The notes under the pieces: generated by a model
The model's input: the letters and a program-made list of their open reading frames with translations, nothing else
Told to the model about the DNA's origin: nothing
Databases searched by the model: none
Source of the DNA: Flammeovirgaceae bacterium UBA6059
Lineage (GTDB): Bacteria; Bacteroidota; Bacteroidia; Cytophagales; Cyclobacteriaceae
Reading direction: 5' to 3'
NCBI GenBank assembly: GCA_002435755.1
Contig: DIYH01000030.1
Location: 75,487-139,486, forward strand
Length of the DNA stretch: 64,000 nucleotides
Program-made: the position numbers and the translations under genes
Shown: positions 23,493 to 32,695 of the stretch, piece after piece
Numbering within the stretch: position 1 is the first letter of the stretch
How the letters are laid out: each line of letters opens with the position of its first letter

Positions 23493-24545
23493 TTACAGGC
23501 CCAATATCTTTTTGTTCGTTTTATCATCTGTGCCCGCATCTGCGAAATCGTCAAATGCTTTATCAGTGACCTCAATAATGTGATCTGCAATAAACTTCGA
23601 ACCCTCTCTTGCTCCTTGCTCCGGGCTTTTGATACAGCACTCCCACTCCATCACTGCCCAACCATTATAGCCATACTGTGATAATCTGGTGAAAATGGAC
23701 TTGAAATCCACCTGACCATCGCCCAACGAGCGGAAACGACCTGGTCTTTCCGCCCATGACGAATAGCCGCCATAGACTCCCGCTTTTCCGCTAGGATTGA
23801 ACTCAGCATCCTTGACATGGAACATACGAATATGCTCATGGTAGAAGTCTATGTACTGCAAATAGTCAAGCTGCTGTAATAAGAAGTGGCTGGGGTCGTA
23901 AAGCAAGTGCACTCTGGTGTGGTTGTTAGTCGCCTCGAGGAATCGCTCAAAAGTGACTCCATCATGGAGGTCCTCACCAGGGTGGATCTCATAGCAGATA
24001 TCTACACCTTGATTATCAAATTCATCGAGTATGGGCAGCCAACGATTTGCCAGTTCCTCGAACCCAATCTCGACAAGACCGGCAGGACGTTGTGGCCATG
24101 GATAGACATAAGGCCAAACCAGCGCACCTGAGAAAGTAGCATGTACATCGATCCCTAAGTTACGACTAGCTTTTGCCGCATACTTCAGCTGCTGCACAGC
24201 CCACTCTGTTCTGGCTTTGGGATTTCCATGCACTCCCTTAGGGGCGAAACCATCAAACATCTGATCGTAAGCAGGGTGTACCGCTACCAGCTGACCTTGT
24301 AAATGTGTACTCAACTCGGTGATGGTAACTCCGCACGCCTCCACTTTACCTTTGAGTTCGTCAGCATAAGCCTTGCTTTTCGCACATTGCTCCAGGTTAA
24401 TACATCTGGAATCCCATGTTGGAATTTGTACACCTTTATAACCTAACCGAGCAGCCCATCTACAAATCGATTCAAGATCATTGAAGGGGGCCGTATCACC
24501 CATAAACTGGGCTAAAAAAATCGCTGGTCCTTTGATTGTCCTCAT
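23493..24545 (-). CDS. Sugar phosphate isomerase/epimerase family protein
   Basis: A cytoplasmic 350-aa TIM-barrel enzyme of the AP-endonuclease-2/IolE-IolI superfamily. Metal-binding residues are visible in YEIHPGEDL (Glu, near residue 193), YDPSHF (Asp-His, near 228), FHVKDAEF (His, near 255) and VMEWECC (Glu, near 309). Members isomerise or epimerise keto-sugars, inosose or related compounds. It is separated from the Gfo/Idh/MocA gene by 157 nt with no strong signal, and from the Tat lipoprotein gene by 183 nt. The reaction cannot be assigned more closely. Confidence 0.9.
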   Translation of the reverse strand: MRTIKGPAIFLAQFMGDTAPFNDLESICRWAARLGYKGVQIPTWDSRCINLEQCAKSKAYADELKGKVEACGVTITELSTHLQGQLVAVHPAYDQMFDGFAPKGVHGNPKARTEWAVQQLKYAAKASRNLGIDVHATFSGALVWPYVYPWPQRPAGLVEIGFEELANRWLPILDEFDNQGVDICYEIHPGEDLHDGVTFERFLEATNNHTRVHLLYDPSHFLLQQLDYLQYIDFYHEHIRMFHVKDAEFNPSGKAGVYGGYSSWAERPGRFRSLGDGQVDFKSIFTRLSQYGYNGWAVMEWECCIKSPEQGAREGSKFIADHIIEVTDKAFDDFADAGTDDKTNKKILGL

Positions 24546-24702
24546 ATGTTCGTGACTTGATTCAGTCTCTTATTTATTGTTTTGTTCAGAAGTGTCATAT
24601 CTAGATATGGTGCCTTAATTCTATCCTTTCATTACAATGAGCTATTTTTCAAGGGCTTCTAAGAAAGGCATACTACATCCATTTGGATTCAACGTGGTTT
24701 GG

Positions 24703-25836
24703 TCAGAGTGATACCCAAGCTTGTTCAGACTTGTGTGATTCAAGCACAGCCTCAATAAATCTCATCCCACGTACACCATCCTGTACATTAGGAAAAGCTC
24801 CAGAAGTATAGGACTTATCACGAATGGCTTTCGCCATACCATTGTAGATATTCCCCATAGCATCAAAAAGTCCCTCGGGGTGCCCAGGAGGTAGCTTCAC
24901 ACTGTCCTGAGCAAATTCTGATAAGAAATCATACCCAGGCTTGATCACGCGCAATGGCTGACCCTCTGCCAGATGGTAGAGATAGTTTGGGTTCTCCTGT
25001 TCCCATTTCAAACCTCCCTTATCTCCATAGACAGCTATACGGATGTTATTTTCCTCTGCCGTTGCGATCTGGCTCGCCCTCACTATTCCTTTGGATCCAT
25101 TGTTGAGTCGCAGCAGTGCGGTCCCATCAATGTCCAGAGGATTGTCTTCGTATAGATATTCCAGATCAGCAAGTACCTTATCAACTTCAAGACCAGTAGT
25201 GTATTCGATCAAGTTGAAGGCATGTACGCCTATATCTCCAAAGCAGCAGCTCTGGCCTGACTTGGCCGGATCAAGCCTCCATACCTGTTTACGCTTTTCC
25301 TTATCATGAATAAATGGATTGATCCAGCCCTGGTAATACTGAGCGTCAACCTTCTGTACCTTGCCAATGCTACCTGATCGAATAAGGCTCCTCATCTCAC
25401 GAACCATGGGATAGCCAGTGTAGGTGTGTGTCAGGCAGAAATGTACTTCATGCTTATCCACCAATTGTGCTAGCTCCTCTGCTTCGGTAGCTGTGATCGT
25501 AATCGGCTTCTCACAGATCACATGGAATCCATTTTCAATGAGCCTTTTGCTCATATCATAATGCAGGAAGTTAGGTGTGGCAACTGTTACCGCCTGAATT
25601 CGTTGATCAGGTGGCAGCTTCAGTTCGCCCTCAACGAATTCTTCAAATGAAGGGTAGATACGGTTCTGATCAAGGTCCAGCTTTTCAGCAAGCTTTTTTG
25701 TGTCCTCAAAATCAACACTGAACGCACCGCCATATAAGGCATACTCATCCATCATACTAGCAGCTATGCGGTGTACAACTCCAATCAATGAATCGGCCCC
25801 ACCACCAATCATACCGAGTCTTATCTTATTGCTCAT
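24703..25836 (-). CDS. Gfo/Idh/MocA family oxidoreductase
   Basis: A 377-aa NAD(P)-dependent dehydrogenase. The N-terminal Rossmann fold has GMIGGGADSLIG near residue 8, and the family signature is CEKPIT near residue 109, whose Lys is catalytic. The C-terminal half is the alpha/beta sheet domain with GDIGVHAFNLIEY supplying Asp and His. It starts one nucleotide after the stop codon of the MFS permease, so the pair is one transcript. With two isomerase-like neighbours this suggests oxidation of an imported sugar or cyclitol to a keto-sugar. The substrate is not predictable from sequence. Confidence 0.92.
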   Translation of the reverse strand: MSNKIRLGMIGGGADSLIGVVHRIAASMMDEYALYGGAFSVDFEDTKKLAEKLDLDQNRIYPSFEEFVEGELKLPPDQRIQAVTVATPNFLHYDMSKRLIENGFHVICEKPITITATEAEELAQLVDKHEVHFCLTHTYTGYPMVREMRSLIRSGSIGKVQKVDAQYYQGWINPFIHDKEKRKQVWRLDPAKSGQSCCFGDIGVHAFNLIEYTTGLEVDKVLADLEYLYEDNPLDIDGTALLRLNNGSKGIVRASQIATAEENNIRIAVYGDKGGLKWEQENPNYLYHLAEGQPLRVIKPGYDFLSEFAQDSVKLPPGHPEGLFDAMGNIYNGMAKAIRDKSYTSGAFPNVQDGVRGMRFIEAVLESHKSEQAWVSL

Positions 25837-25837
25837 T

Positions 25838-27070
25838 TTATTCTTTTTCGTAAATGACTGTTTCGTTTTTAAATGTAAGTAAGAAGAGTACCAAAATTAC
25901 TGCTGATAGTCCAGCCGGGATAATCCAAATGGTTGACCAATCATGACCTTCGGCATTTGTGTACATCTCCGAAATCTGACCAGCCGCCCAAAAACCGATA
26001 AGCATACCAACCCCGTAAGTAGCAAGTGTGATCAATCCTTGCGCAGCACTCTTGTGCTGTTCTCCAGCCTTAGAATCAGTATAGATCTGACCTGACACAA
26101 AGAAAAAATCATAGCAAATACCATGTAAAGCAACACCAACAAATAGCATGAATACCAGATCGTCTGCATTACCATAGGCAAAGAGCACATATCGCATGGC
26201 CCATGCCAGCATACCCACTATCAAGGTCATCTTAATACCAAATCGTTTTAGAAATAGAGGCAACAAAAGCATAAATAACACTTCTGACATTTGCCCCAAG
26301 GTCATTTTTCCGGTAGGGTTGGGCACCCCGATTTCCGCTAAGAACGGATTAGTGTTTTGGTAGTAGAAGGCCAGCGGAATACAAATCAATATCGAGGAGA
26401 GAAAGAAAACCGAAAAGTTGCTGTCCTTAAGTAGCTTCAAGGCATTGAGTCCTAGAATATCACCGATAGGTAGCTTTTTAGTACTAGAAACAGTTGGTGG
26501 TGTTTTGGGAAGTGTGAAGCTGTACACTCCAAGGATAGCAGAAGCGATGGCTACCATGAGAAATGTATTTCTCAAGTCGCCTGCGGCTATCGCATCCGGA
26601 GCATCCCAACTGAATACGAAACTGATCACCAGCCCCGCCACGATCCAACCAATAGTACCCCAAACCCTTATTCTTGAAAAGTCCTTAGAGGGATCTGCCA
26701 TTTGCCGAAATGCCACAGAGTTGACCAGCGCCAGCGTAGGCATGTAGATAATCATATAACCCAACACAAAGGGGTAGAAATCTCTAAAACCTGCGGCATT
26801 GGCCATCACGTACATCAGTCCTGCACCCATTAGGTGGATCACGCCAAGGATTCGCTCTGCATTGAAAAATCGGTCAGCAATCAATCCGACAATGAAAGGT
26901 GCGATAATCGCTCCCCAAGATTGCGTAGAAAATGCCATGCCGATCTGACCGTCGGTAGCTCCCAGGTTATTGCCAAGAAAAGTACCAAGGGTAACGAACC
27001 AACCTCCCCAAATAAAAAACTGAAGAAACATCATCAAGCTCAACCTGACATTGGTACCATTACTTTGCAT
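25838..27070 (-). CDS. MFS permease, nucleoside/sugar symporter-like
   Basis: A 410-aa protein with about 12 membrane helices. It begins with the segment LSLMMFLQFFIWGGWFVTLG (helix 1), characteristic of the NupG-like nucleoside:H+ symporter branch common in Bacteroidota sugar clusters. The loop SRIRVWGTIGWI after helix 4 is also typical. It is the first gene of the sugar module on this strand and is followed after one base by the Gfo/Idh/MocA gene. It probably imports the substrate processed by the downstream enzymes. Confidence 0.88.
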   Translation of the reverse strand: MQSNGTNVRLSLMMFLQFFIWGGWFVTLGTFLGNNLGATDGQIGMAFSTQSWGAIIAPFIVGLIADRFFNAERILGVIHLMGAGLMYVMANAAGFRDFYPFVLGYMIIYMPTLALVNSVAFRQMADPSKDFSRIRVWGTIGWIVAGLVISFVFSWDAPDAIAAGDLRNTFLMVAIASAILGVYSFTLPKTPPTVSSTKKLPIGDILGLNALKLLKDSNFSVFFLSSILICIPLAFYYQNTNPFLAEIGVPNPTGKMTLGQMSEVLFMLLLPLFLKRFGIKMTLIVGMLAWAMRYVLFAYGNADDLVFMLFVGVALHGICYDFFFVSGQIYTDSKAGEQHKSAAQGLITLATYGVGMLIGFWAAGQISEMYTNAEGHDWSTIWIIPAGLSAVILVLFLLTFKNETVIYEKE

Positions 27071-27212
27071 GGTGTTGGTTTTTCTGGTCTGAACTCATCG
27101 CTTGGCTAATTATTTCAATCAAATCATGAAGTTTTCGATTAGAGCTAAACAGCAATCTAATTAAATCAAAATTTCGCGAAACGTGATGGTTTGGTTTTTC
27201 AAAAGGCCATAA

Positions 27213-27237
27213 AAAAAGCCGCATAATGCGGCTTTTT
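27213..27237. terminator. Bidirectional-looking terminator between mdh and the MFS gene
   Basis: An AAAAAGCCGCA / TGCGGCTTTTT inverted repeat with a 3-nt loop gives a strong GC stem flanked by A- and T-runs on both sides. It lies 20-44 nt after the mdh stop, in the right place to end mdh transcription on the minus strand. Confidence 0.85.
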
Positions 27238-27256
27238 AAAACACAATCGTTCTTGA

Positions 27257-28195
27257 TCAAACAAGTTTCATTTCGCTTAGTACGGCGTTCATCTTTCTTA
27301 CAGCATCAGCGCTGGCATTGAACTTCGACTGCTCGTCATCATTCAGCTTAAAGTCTACGATCTCTTCCCAGCCATTTTTGCCAACCACTACAGGTACTCC
27401 AATACAGATGTCCGATTGACCGTACTCACCATCGAGGTATACACAGCATGGGAACAATTTCTTCTGATCTCGCACAATACTCTCTACAAGGAAGGCACCT
27501 GCTGCGCCTGGAGCATACCATGCAGACGTACCTATGAGCTTCGTCAATGTAGCACCACCCACCATTGTATCTTGAACTACCTGATCGAGTCGTTCAGCAC
27601 TTAGGAAGTTCGACACAGGTGAGCTATTGTAGGTGGCGTGTCTCGCTAAAGGTATCATAGTCGTATCACCATGACCACCAATCACCACTCCCTGAAGGTC
27701 TAATGGGCTGCAACCGATAGCCTCGCTCAGTCGAAACTTGAAACGGCTACTATCAAGGATACCACCCATTCCAATAACTCGCTCTTTGGGCAACCCACTT
27801 GCCTTAGCAGACAAATAGGTCATAGTATCCATAGGATTGCTGATCACAATGAGTATCGTATTTGGCGAATGCTTCAGGATATTGTCAGTAACAGACTTTA
27901 CGATACCTGCATTAGTACCGATCAATTCTTCTCTGGTCATGCCAGGCTTTCTAGGAATACCTGATGTAATCACTACTACACTAGAATCTGCAGTAGCAGT
28001 GTAATCATTAGTAGATCCGATAACTTTTGAATTGAAACCGTTCAAAGTGGCACACTGCATCATATCCATGGCTTTACCTTCCGCCAATCCTTCCTTGATA
28101 TCAAGTAGTACTACCTCTTCAGCAAGCTCCTTTCTGGCAATATTCTCAGCGCAGGTGGCTCCTACAGCTCCTGCTCCAACGACTGTTACTTTCAT
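27257..28195 (-). CDS. mdh: Malate dehydrogenase
   Basis: A 312-aa LDH-like malate dehydrogenase of the TCA cycle (malate + NAD to oxaloacetate). It has the nucleotide loop VVGAGAVGATCAEN, an acidic residue after strand 2 (LLDIKEG) indicating NAD preference, the substrate-specificity loop SGIPRKPGMTREE (Arg-Lys), the catalytic GGHGDTTMIPL and the Asp-relay SNPMD. It is monocistronic: promoter upstream (TAGCTTTG at 28242-28249 on the minus strand), terminator just downstream. Confidence 0.97.
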   Translation of the reverse strand: MKVTVVGAGAVGATCAENIARKELAEEVVLLDIKEGLAEGKAMDMMQCATLNGFNSKVIGSTNDYTATADSSVVVITSGIPRKPGMTREELIGTNAGIVKSVTDNILKHSPNTILIVISNPMDTMTYLSAKASGLPKERVIGMGGILDSSRFKFRLSEAIGCSPLDLQGVVIGGHGDTTMIPLARHATYNSSPVSNFLSAERLDQVVQDTMVGGATLTKLIGTSAWYAPGAAGAFLVESIVRDQKKLFPCCVYLDGEYGQSDICIGVPVVVGKNGWEEIVDFKLNDDEQSKFNASADAVRKMNAVLSEMKLV

Positions 28196-28241
28196 TTTTA
28201 CTATTGGTTTAGTGAATTGAAATTTTGCTTTTACTCGCCGA

Positions 28242-28249
28242 CAAAGCTA
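28242..28249 (-). promoter_or_regulatory. Probable -7 promoter element of mdh
   Basis: TAGCTTTG on the minus strand fits TAnnTTTG, 47 nt upstream of the mdh ATG. No clear -33 TTG was found, so support is from one element only. Confidence 0.4.
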
Positions 28250-28314
28250 CTAAAGGATCGCTGAATTAAAATTTGAAGTTTTCTGTCTTCCACCAGTGCA
28301 GATACTGATCTTGA

Positions 28315-29670
28315 TCAGCTATTAGAAGGCACTTCTATTGTGGAGATATTCATAACCAACTCGGACCTTTCTTCGACTTTAAATGATTCACTCATCCTCA
28401 TTCCAACTAACCAAATGATGTCCCTTTCATCTTTTAAAACCAGCTGTCTCGATTTAAGATTGAGAGGTATCTTTTCATCAATCAAGATGTCGGAAATCTT
28501 TTTCCTTCCCCTCATGCCTAACGGCTGAATAGTATCCCCTTGTTGCCATCTACGAAGTGTCAGTGGCCATAGGACCTTATCGACATCAACCTGAAGCACC
28601 TCCCTTGATCGATCCAATTCCCAATCTTTCCTAGGGACAATATCAAGTTTAAAGCGAAAGTCGCTAAAGCCATGTTCTCCGGGCCCCTTGATGGTCAGCT
28701 TTTTAATACCTTCTTGCTTTAAAGGAGTTATCACCAACTGCTCCCGATCATAGACTAACTCATATTCCCGGGACTTAAATTGACGTCCTGTCCTTGGTTG
28801 ACTTGGATCAATGATCTGATCAATCTCTGCATAAGAGAATCCAAACGGTTTGATCAGTTCGGTCAGAATTAAAGTTCTATGTTGACTTCTGTCTAACTGC
28901 TTCAGGGATATATAGACAATCTCTCCATCCTTTCTTTGAACCTTCCGCCTCCATTCTTCTATTTGCTCCGAGAGCCATGTCTCTACCTTGAGTATTCGCT
29001 CTGAGGAATTCCATATCGATTGCTCAACTGAAGGGTTGATCTGCTTGAGCAATGGCATCACCTTATTCCTGATCAGATTTCGGCTGTATTTGTTAGAGGC
29101 GTTGGAAGTGTCTTCGCGCCATACTATACCTTCAGTCCTGGCAAAGGCTTCTATCTCCTCTCGGGTAAATGACATTAAAGGTCTCAGCAATTGACCTTTT
29201 AAAGGTTGAATACCATGTAATCCCGCAATGCCTGTTCCTTTGGTTAGATTAAAAAGGACAGTTTCGGCATGATCCCCCTTATGATGTGCAGTGCAGAGCA
29301 AATCGAACTTATTCTTTATCAGTAGCTCTTCAAACCATGTGTATCTCAATTCACGGGCAGCCATCTGCGTTGAGATCCCACGTGCTTCGGATACTGACAA
29401 AGTATCAAAGCTTTGAGTTGTGCATCGAATATTGTACTTGTCACATGCACCTTTTACAAACTGCTCGTCTTCATTCGAGTCTTCACCCCTCAGATTGAAA
29501 TTGCAGTGCGCAACTTCAAATGGTAGCCCCACTTTGTTAAACAGGTGGAGCATAACCATACTGTCTATGCCCCCACTAATAGCAAGTAAATATCGCGTTG
29601 CGCCCGGATCATCTATGTATTCGGATAGGAAGGTAGAAAAGCGATCAAAAAAGCTGTGAGAAGCTGACAT
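28315..29670 (-). CDS. tilS: tRNA(Ile)-lysidine synthase
   Basis: TilS ligates lysine to C34 of tRNA-Ile(CAU), allowing AUA decoding. The N-terminal ATP-pyrophosphatase motif is LAISGGIDSMVMLHL (near residue 30), followed by AHCNFNLRG, CTAHHKGDHAET and the TilS-specific RDDTSN-type loop (here REDTSN). The C-terminal substrate-binding domain is present (RRWQQGDTIQPLGMRG). I chose the ATG at 29670 (451 aa). A TTG further upstream would add 13 residues without family support. Confidence 0.95.
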   Translation of the reverse strand: MSASHSFFDRFSTFLSEYIDDPGATRYLLAISGGIDSMVMLHLFNKVGLPFEVAHCNFNLRGEDSNEDEQFVKGACDKYNIRCTTQSFDTLSVSEARGISTQMAARELRYTWFEELLIKNKFDLLCTAHHKGDHAETVLFNLTKGTGIAGLHGIQPLKGQLLRPLMSFTREEIEAFARTEGIVWREDTSNASNKYSRNLIRNKVMPLLKQINPSVEQSIWNSSERILKVETWLSEQIEEWRRKVQRKDGEIVYISLKQLDRSQHRTLILTELIKPFGFSYAEIDQIIDPSQPRTGRQFKSREYELVYDREQLVITPLKQEGIKKLTIKGPGEHGFSDFRFKLDIVPRKDWELDRSREVLQVDVDKVLWPLTLRRWQQGDTIQPLGMRGRKKISDILIDEKIPLNLKSRQLVLKDERDIIWLVGMRMSESFKVEERSELVMNISTIEVPSNS

Positions 29671-29768
29671 ATTACGAAAATACTTAATACAACATTCTCG
29701 TAAGTACAATTATAGTGATCGAGTGGATACCCTCGGCTTGTGAGTTTCGTTGTTGCTAAGAACTAAGT

Positions 29769-29776
29769 TAGTTTTG
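29769..29776 (+). promoter_or_regulatory. -7 promoter element of the OstA-like gene
   Basis: TAGTTTTG fits TAnnTTTG. The predicted transcription start (about 5 nt downstream) falls on or next to the ATG at 29782, implying a leaderless or nearly leaderless mRNA. Confidence 0.5.
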
Positions 29777-29781
29777 TGATC

Positions 29782-31413
29782 ATGCGACAGCACTCATTTT
29801 TGATCTTCGTTTTGCTATTCGCCTTGAGCCTGTCCGGACATGCTCAGCGCAATAAGAAATTGAGGTATAAAGCAGATAAGCTGGAGTTTATGAAGATCGA
29901 CGGTCAGCAGGTACGTAAACTGACAGATAACGTCGTTTTCACACAAAAAACGACCAAGATCTATTGCGATTCCTCTTATTTCTATCCCAAGGAAAATCGA
30001 ATGGAGGCCTTTGGTAAAGTACGGATCGTAGATGATACAGTAGTGATCACCTCTCGTAAACTTACTTATGATGGTGAAAACAGGAAAGCGCTGCTTCGGG
30101 AAGATGTGGTTTATAACAATGGTCACCAAACGCTTTACACTGATTTTCTCAATTATGGATTAGATACCAGGATTGGTGAGTTCTTCAATGGAGGCGAACT
30201 CATTGATGCTAACAATACGCTGACAAGTAAAGTGGGCATCTATTATTCTCTGCAAGAATATGCTGTGTTCCGAAGGGAAGTAGTGCTTGTATCTCCTGAG
30301 TACACGTTAAAGTCTGACACGCTTAACTACAATACTGTAACGAAAGTAGCTGTCACTCCAGGACCTACCGAGATCATTACTCCTGATGGAGTAAAGCTTG
30401 ACGCGCTTGGAGGAGAGTATCTGACCGAACGAAAGATCACTGAGTTTGTGGATGGTGAGGTTGAAACTCAGGACTATTTCCTGGAGGGCAATGAGCTATT
30501 TCTTAACGATTTAGAGCAATTCTATACCGCCAAAGGTGATGTACACCTCACTGCTAAAGCCCGTGATGTGATCATCATCGGAGAGGAGGGTCTGTACTAC
30601 AAGGCATTGGGTCTTAGCAAGATCTATGGCCAACCAGTTATGAAAAAGATGATGCAACAGGATACTTTTTACTTGACTGCTGATACGCTTTATGCTATCG
30701 AAAGTCCTGTGCCAGAAGAGAAGCGGATCTTAGCCTATCACAATGTGAAGATCTTTAAATCTGACCTACAGGGCAAGGCCGATTCTATAGCCTATTTTTT
30801 GTCTGACTCCATCATCCGTCTTTATAATGACCCAATCTTATGGGCCAACTTCAGTCAGATCACCGCGGATTCTATTGGCATACAGCTTGTCAATAATCTC
30901 ATCGATTCTATGATTTTAAGGAAGAACAGCTTCATTGTCTCCGAAGACTCCATGAAGCAGTTTAACCAGATCAAAGGTCGTAATATGGTCGCAAGATTCG
31001 ACTCTTCTCGTATTGACAACATTGATGTCACTGGTAACGGAGAGAGTATCTATTATTTACTGGACGAAGGAGATTCTATACTCATGGGGCTCAATAAAAT
31101 GATCTGCAGTGATATGAAGATCCGTTTTGGGGCGAATAACGAATTGAGCAATATCACCTTTTACAAGAATCCGGAAGCGAGACTAATTCCACCACATGAA
31201 ATCAAGAGGGAAGATACCAGGCTAGATGGTTTTAGCTGGAGGCTGTCCGAAAAGCCTGACCTTTATGAAGTGGCTTACTATCTAAAACCTGAAGATGAGA
31301 TCAAAAAACCTCCGATTGAGGTCAAAGAGGTGGACCCCTCCATTAAACCTCGTATTCAGAAGAAAAAGAAACCCGACAAGTCAGAGGAAGAAACTAAAGT
31401 TGGAGGCAACTAA
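29782..31413 (+). CDS. OstA-like (LptA/LptD N-terminal domain) protein
   Basis: A 543-aa periplasmic or outer-membrane-facing protein: signal peptide MRQHSFLIFVLLFALSLSGHAQ, then repeated beta-jellyroll (OstA) motifs such as VVFTQKTTKIYCDSSYFYPKENRMEAFGKV (split here: DSSYFYPKENRMEAFG) and KLTYDGENRKALLREDVVY. The fold binds lipid A in the LPS transport bridge. There is no beta-barrel, so this is not full LptD. The C-terminus is charged and proline/lysine rich. ATG 29782 is used; a GTG at 29776 would add two residues. bamD follows after 132 nt with its own promoter, an outer-membrane biogenesis pairing. Confidence 0.88.
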   Translation: MRQHSFLIFVLLFALSLSGHAQRNKKLRYKADKLEFMKIDGQQVRKLTDNVVFTQKTTKIYCDSSYFYPKENRMEAFGKVRIVDDTVVITSRKLTYDGENRKALLREDVVYNNGHQTLYTDFLNYGLDTRIGEFFNGGELIDANNTLTSKVGIYYSLQEYAVFRREVVLVSPEYTLKSDTLNYNTVTKVAVTPGPTEIITPDGVKLDALGGEYLTERKITEFVDGEVETQDYFLEGNELFLNDLEQFYTAKGDVHLTAKARDVIIIGEEGLYYKALGLSKIYGQPVMKKMMQQDTFYLTADTLYAIESPVPEEKRILAYHNVKIFKSDLQGKADSIAYFLSDSIIRLYNDPILWANFSQITADSIGIQLVNNLIDSMILRKNSFIVSEDSMKQFNQIKGRNMVARFDSSRIDNIDVTGNGESIYYLLDEGDSILMGLNKMICSDMKIRFGANNELSNITFYKNPEARLIPPHEIKREDTRLDGFSWRLSEKPDLYEVAYYLKPEDEIKKPPIEVKEVDPSIKPRIQKKKKPDKSEEETKVGGN

Positions 31414-31507
31414 ACTGCTTTGAAGTACATTTTGAATAGAGACCATTTAGGCTATTCTCTTTTGTTCAAATCACACAACCAAGCCATACAGGTCATCGTT
31501 GACTGCA

Positions 31508-31538
31508 TTGTTAATTATCCATGATACCACTATCTTTG
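31508..31538 (+). promoter_or_regulatory. Bacteroidota promoter of bamD
   Basis: TTG (31508-31510), a 20-nt spacer and TATCTTTG (31531-31538) match the TTG/TAnnTTTG consensus well. The ATG of bamD is at 31546, so the transcript would have a leader of only a few bases. Confidence 0.6.
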
Positions 31539-31545
31539 CACGCTT

Positions 31546-32364
31546 ATGTCAAAAATGGGGCTTAAAGGCTTTTTTTATATACTTCTTGTAGGACTATTGA
31601 GTGGTGCTTGCTCAGAATTCCGTCAAATTCAAAAAAATGGTGACTGGAAGGAAAAGTATGATGCCGCTATAAAATATTATCAGGAAGAAGACTACTACAA
31701 GGCTAGTGTCCTATTCGAGGATATCCTTCCAATCATTCGGGGTACAGAACAAGCAGAGTTGGCAAATTTCTACTTTGCTTATTCCTACTATTATCAGCGT
31801 CAGTACGTGCTGAGTGGCCATCATTTCAAAACTTTCTTCGACACATACAACAGAAGCGAGTACGCCATGGAGGCCCTGTACATGCACGGTTACTCTTTAT
31901 ATCTCCAGTCTTCTGATTTCAACCTTGATCAGTCAGGTACCTATCAGGCGGTAGCTGCTCTACAGACATTCATCAATAGATATCCCTACAGTGAGTATGC
32001 CGAGAAGGCTACAGAAGTACTCGACGAAATGCAATATAAGCTTGAAACCAAAGCGTTTAACAATGCCTACGAGTACTACAAGCTTAGAAGGTACAAATCA
32101 GCGATCGTCGCTTTTGAGAATTTCCAGAAAGACTGGCCTGATTCTCGTTATCAAGAGCGTGTCGCATTTTTACTGCTCGATACAGAGTACTCGCTTGCCA
32201 GAGAGAGCATCGCCTCAGTACAAAAAGAGCGTTTTGAGAAAGCGCTTGAGTATTACCAAAATCTTTTGGATGGCTACCCAGGCAGTGAATACCTCAAAGA
32301 AGCAGAAAACATGTATGACGATTCGGTGAATCGTATTCAAAAAATGTCCGACAATACACTTTAA
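31546..32364 (+). CDS. bamD: Outer membrane assembly lipoprotein BamD
   Basis: A 272-aa lipoprotein of the BAM complex that folds outer-membrane barrel proteins. A hydrophobic signal (ILLVGLLSGAC) ends in a lipobox with Cys near residue 22. The mature part is a series of TPR repeats (DYYKASVLFEDILP, QTFINRYPYSEYAEKA, ALEYYQNLLDGYPGSEYLKEA) as expected. It is followed after 4 nt by rpoZ, so it heads the operon bamD-rpoZ-coaBC-PorD-like-recN. Confidence 0.94.
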   Translation: MSKMGLKGFFYILLVGLLSGACSEFRQIQKNGDWKEKYDAAIKYYQEEDYYKASVLFEDILPIIRGTEQAELANFYFAYSYYYQRQYVLSGHHFKTFFDTYNRSEYAMEALYMHGYSLYLQSSDFNLDQSGTYQAVAALQTFINRYPYSEYAEKATEVLDEMQYKLETKAFNNAYEYYKLRRYKSAIVAFENFQKDWPDSRYQERVAFLLLDTEYSLARESIASVQKERFEKALEYYQNLLDGYPGSEYLKEAENMYDDSVNRIQKMSDNTL

Positions 32365-32368
32365 AAAT

Positions 32369-32686
32369 ATGGCTACACAATCATCATTGATCACCCGCGA
32401 TAACGACGAGTTGTCAGCACCTACCGGAAATATCTATCAGAGCCTGGTAGTGATCGGTAAAAGAGCACGTCAGATCTCAGCAGCTCAGAAAGAAGAGCTA
32501 AGTAACAAACTATCAGAGTTTGCCTCAACAGTAGACAACTTGGAAGAGATATTCGAAAATAGAGAGCAAATCGAAATTTCTAAGTTTTATGAGCGCATGC
32601 CTAAGTCCACTAGCGTGGCAACCGATGAGTTTCTCGAAGGTAAACTGTACATCCGCAAGAACGAGGAAGAGGAAGAAAATAACTAA
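32369..32686 (+). CDS. rpoZ: RNA polymerase omega subunit (Bacteroidota RpoZ)
   Basis: A 105-aa protein with the omega/Rpb6 pattern: TGNIYQSLVVIGKRARQISAAQKEELSNKL holds the conserved NxYxxxVxxxxRARQI core (quoted part: GNIYQSLVVIGKRARQI). Omega assists assembly of beta-prime into the core polymerase. Bacteroidota omega is diverged from E. coli and typically lies beside coaBC and bamD, exactly as here. The acidic C-terminal tail (EEEEENN) is unstructured. Confidence 0.93.
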   Translation: MATQSSLITRDNDELSAPTGNIYQSLVVIGKRARQISAAQKEELSNKLSEFASTVDNLEEIFENREQIEISKFYERMPKSTSVATDEFLEGKLYIRKNEEEEENN

Positions 32687-32695
32687 TTTCCCTGC

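Noticed and set aside
31433..31457. Hairpin GAATAG/CTATTC after the OstA-like gene
   Set aside because: Only 6 bp with a 13-nt loop and a weak T-tail; not enough for a terminator call.
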